A stretch of DNA of 64,000 nt, taken from NCBI GenBank assembly GCA_002633005.1, contig NMRA01000398.1, forward strand, positions 319,202-383,201, in the 5' to 3' direction. This document shows positions 61,320 through 64,000 of the stretch, in pieces; position 1 is the first letter of the stretch, and every line of letters begins with the position of its first letter. The stretch comes from Phoronis australis (taxonomy: Eukaryota > Phoronida > Phoronidae). Below the pieces are notes generated by a model that searched no databases, was not told where the DNA came from, and saw only the letters and a program-made list of their open reading frames with translations. The translations under genes were made by a program, and so were the position numbers.

Positions 61320-62205
61320 TAACAAGCTGGATCAGACTTTAGATTTTGGAACTGGCTTCCAAATTTTGAAAAAAATACCACGGAGATTTTGTCATTGATC
61401 CGAGATATCATTTCACCTCATCTAAGTAATGGAGAAAGAATTCATGAATTTAGTAACAGGTATGACGAGCAATACGGCGGGCTAGCAAGGTCTAAATTCA
61501 TGCGCGCTGTGTTATTTTATCAAAGGTCACACGGACGTAGCACGTTCTTGCAAACCCGACGTTGAGATTTCACAGCCATACATGTAAGATTGAAAGTGAT
61601 TTTAAGTTGGCACTTTTCCTATTCAAACGTAATTGGGTCCCTAATTAATTTGATAAGCGTTGCATCCCCGATAAATTATTCATTTACACAAAATATTGAT
61701 GTAACAGGTCAAATTCATTCAGTAGCTTCCAAAATAAATTGAATCTGTCAATTTCGAGTTTCCGCTCACAAAAATAACCCTTCATATTCGACTAGAATAG
61801 GTCTCAATTCTATCTAAACGTTCACATATTTTCGACAGGTGGTGCTCCACCCACGTTGTGATGTTGAAATAGGACAACTCCCAGTGCAAAGCCAACTAAA
61901 ACAAAACGTTGATTTATTTCGACAAAAACGCAACTTAACTGCAAAATCTGTGTAGTTAACTTAAGGAATTGCTAAGAAGTAACTTCGTTTTCTTCTAATA
62001 TTTATTCAGAATGGATGAAAACTGAGACCGTGATTTGTAGATTTTAAAGCAAACATACTTTGACCAGCATGCACGTGGCAATACTTGAACGATTTACTAA
62101 TTTATTTAAGAAATATTAATTTTTTGATGACGTCCGTTATTTGTTTAGAAACAGGCTTACAATAACTCAAATAACAACAGTACATGTATGTCATGACGTT
62201 CGGGC
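61320..62205. other. non-coding stretch, no gene seen
   Basis: No exon supported. It has TACATGTA octamers near 61577 and 62182. Confidence 0.4.
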
Positions 62206-62210
62206 GTGCT

Positions 62211-62341
62211 TTCAGTAACGCTAGGACTTACGCTAGGACCTAGCTAAAATCTAGACAAAGCCACGTGTTCTCATTTACATGTAAAATACACGGCAATACC
62301 TCAAGTCTTACTGTTTAGCGAGGTCCCAACGTTACTGAACG
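62211..62341. mobile_element. MITE abutting the ZP gene stop codon
   Basis: Left end TTCAGTAACGCTAGGACT, right end GAGGTCCCAACGTTACTGAAC; same family as 1982-2115. It lies about ten bases downstream of the ZP gene's stop (62354), so it forms the start of that gene's 3' flank. Confidence 0.7.
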
Positions 62342-62352
62342 GGAGGCATGTC

Positions 62353-62358
62353 TTTATT
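62353..62358 (-). terminator. AATAAA overlapping the ZP gene stop codon
   Basis: On the minus strand GAATAAAG contains both the TAA stop (62356-62354) and a canonical AATAAA. If used for polyadenylation, the 3' UTR would be very short and lie inside the MITE. Context inference only. Confidence 0.35.
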
Positions 62359-63859
62359 CTTTGTTTTCCGGGTAAGTGAAGTTACGTTTGGCAAAAAAGC
62401 CCGCCAAGCAAATGACCAGCAACAAAAGGAAAGCAAGAACTGACGCCACAGCATAGAACACAGTGATGTTAACATATCCTCTACAGTCGTCGGTTTTGAA
62501 GTCCTCCTTGTATTGGTCTTTGTTTTCGGGCAATCCGTCTGTAAATAGACAGTGACATTCGGTCCAAAACCATGCATTTACATAACTTGCTTAAAGAGAG
62601 GAAGACGAGTTTTTGGTTATGTAACTGAAGCGGCTTAAAATTGAACTTTTGATTTGGATCATTTATCGCTATAAAACGGGTCTCAATTTTCTCCTTACAC
62701 CGATTAGAAAATATTTGCCAAAGAGCTGACATCTCGTTGCTTTTTGAGAATTTGCTCGGAGTGTTAGCAATAACGAATCGTATGTTCTTTGCAAACCCAA
62801 AAATCACGTCTACTCCGAGTACGGAACAAATGGATACTAATTCAAAATGGTTTAATGCCACGTAGGACCATTTCGACAAGTATTAATTTTACATTTAACC
62901 AAATAGGTGCTGAATTGCAATACATATAAGTATCAGATCAAACTTTACGTGTAACTTCGAAGCTTTTCCGTGGAAAATATTTCCAGTCCCTATTTAATAG
63001 CCTCTTATGCAAAGGGGAACATTTTAAAAATAATTTCGAACACCAGTTTAGAGAACCTGTCCTTAAGAAAAGTATTTTAAGTTTCGTATGAATCGAATCA
63101 GGCATTTCTGAGGTATGATTAGCCAAATAGACATTTTCTTGGTTTTTATATAATATTAACTGGGACATGTCACCAAATTTCATTTTGTATGAATGTTCAA
63201 GACGAAATCCAAAGAAAAATGTTATAGTTTCGAAATCATCATTTCGTTTACAATTTTAGAATTTTTCATTAAAACCTAAATGTGATACTTTTGGTAACCT
63301 CATATGCAAAACTGGAACATTTGGAAAACAATTCCTGATTTTGTTTTGGAGAACATAAAAGCAAGTTCATTTTCTAAAAGTTTCATGTGAGTCTGATTAT
63401 TCATTCCTACAATATGATGACATGCAGCATTTGGAGAGATGCTACAGAACTACATATAAATTTACCTTCGTTGGAGACTTTTAACTCCATCTCTAATACC
63501 TGTCTGACAGATTCACCGTCTGCAGACCTTCGTTTACGTCCAACTGTGCTACACGTATTTCCGTTCGTCTGAAACAGCAGCGCGTAAAATTTACCAAATG
63601 CTTCATATAAATTACAAGTAAGCACTTTTGATTTATCTAGAGTCCTCCACATTTAATGCCAAATAACTTACATTATATGGTTTTACTAATAAATATTACC
63701 TGATTTTTTGTTTCTCGCGAAAACTCTACGGTGACTTCATAAATGGTGGAGGTTTGGCCGTAAAACCTGAACGTTGTCATGTCAACACACATGGCTTTGC
63801 TCAAGGGATCGGTTGTGGGGAAACTGGGACCCACTTGAGTTATGGTGTTGGATTTGCAT
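62354..63859 (-). CDS. ZP-domain transmembrane protein, 3' part (partial)
   Basis: Three last exons join in phase: 63859-63700, 63568-63466, 62538-62354, all GT..AG. The 5' part lies beyond the window. The first exon encodes the C-terminal half of a zona-pellucida-like module: CKSNTITQVGPSF, then FRFYGQTSTIYEVTVEFSRE. The second gives NTCSTVGRKRRSADGESV, where RKRR is a furin-type site, the expected cleavage point right after a ZP domain. The last exon encodes a spacer, one membrane helix (FYAVASVLAFLLLLVICLAG) and a 12-residue tail ending NFTYPENKE. ZP modules polymerise into extracellular matrices after cleavage frees them from the membrane anchor. Exon phases, furin site and single TM fit this family well; the ZP assignment rests on the C-terminal half only. 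Confidence 0.65.
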
Positions 63860-64000
63860 CTGAAAAGATACAACAATGAATAACTGAAATCTACAATGCC
63901 GCACGCACAGTATATTTCAAGTGCTGTTCGTGTATACAGGGGCAATTTAAGGCTCCTTGAGAATTTTCAGTGGTTTTCCAAACTGGCTAAAGCAAATAAT

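Overview
This is an animal (metazoan) nuclear window. It has spliced genes with GT..AG introns, long non-coding stretches, many repeats, assembly gaps and no bacterial-style operons. Three things suggest a marine invertebrate, most likely an amphioxus-like deuterostome: about 40% GC by eye, a very high density of the octamer TACATGTA, and the repertoire of peptide-gated-type DEG/ENaC channels, THAP transposons, a Penelope-like element and a ZP-domain membrane protein. The species is an inference. The sequence alone does not prove it.

Layout. 1-10.5 kb is mostly non-coding. It holds a small MITE (1982-2115), a 500 bp foldback (4523-5019) and a decayed two-exon gene (5131-7498), bracketed by diverged 600 bp inverted repeats (about 3032-3660 and 9775-10345). 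10.6-19.5 kb is a segmental-duplication unit. It has a THAP exon remnant, a probable solo LTR, a DEG/ENaC pseudogene on the minus strand (12714-15400), a TIR element with an internal minisatellite, and a non-coding block that recurs at 56 and 59 kb. 23.2-27.4 kb carries an intact five-exon gene with an F-BAR/FCH-like N-terminus and a long acidic tail. 28.06-30.01 kb is a TTAA-flanked DNA transposon of Kolobok type with 158 bp TIRs. It encodes a broken THAP transposase and, convergent to it, a small protein with a P2X7-ballast-like cysteine motif. 33.6-34.5 kb is the 3' end of a Penelope-like retroelement (thumb plus GIY-YIG). 34.8-38.1 kb is an intact two-exon DEG/ENaC gene on the plus strand. 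40-51.5 kb is a mosaic of direct duplications that includes an array of about 140 bp units, many carrying a CTCF-like core. 51.8-54.1 kb is a second intact DEG/ENaC gene (minus strand). 56.5-61.3 kb is a 2.2 kb direct repeat flanking a 226-N gap. 62.35-63.86 kb is the 3' end of a ZP-domain transmembrane gene (minus strand) with a MITE ten bases past its stop.

How it fits together. The window is a small DEG/ENaC channel cluster (two intact copies, one dead) spread by segmental duplication and then peppered with insertions. Because paralogous copies can be aligned with each other inside the window, several insertions have visible empty sites: a solo LTR, a MITE, and most strikingly a recurrent TA to TACATGTA insertion. 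Isolated single Ns at 36351, 47636 and 56434 mark suspect assembly joins, two of them beside direct repeats, so some of the duplication may be artefactual.
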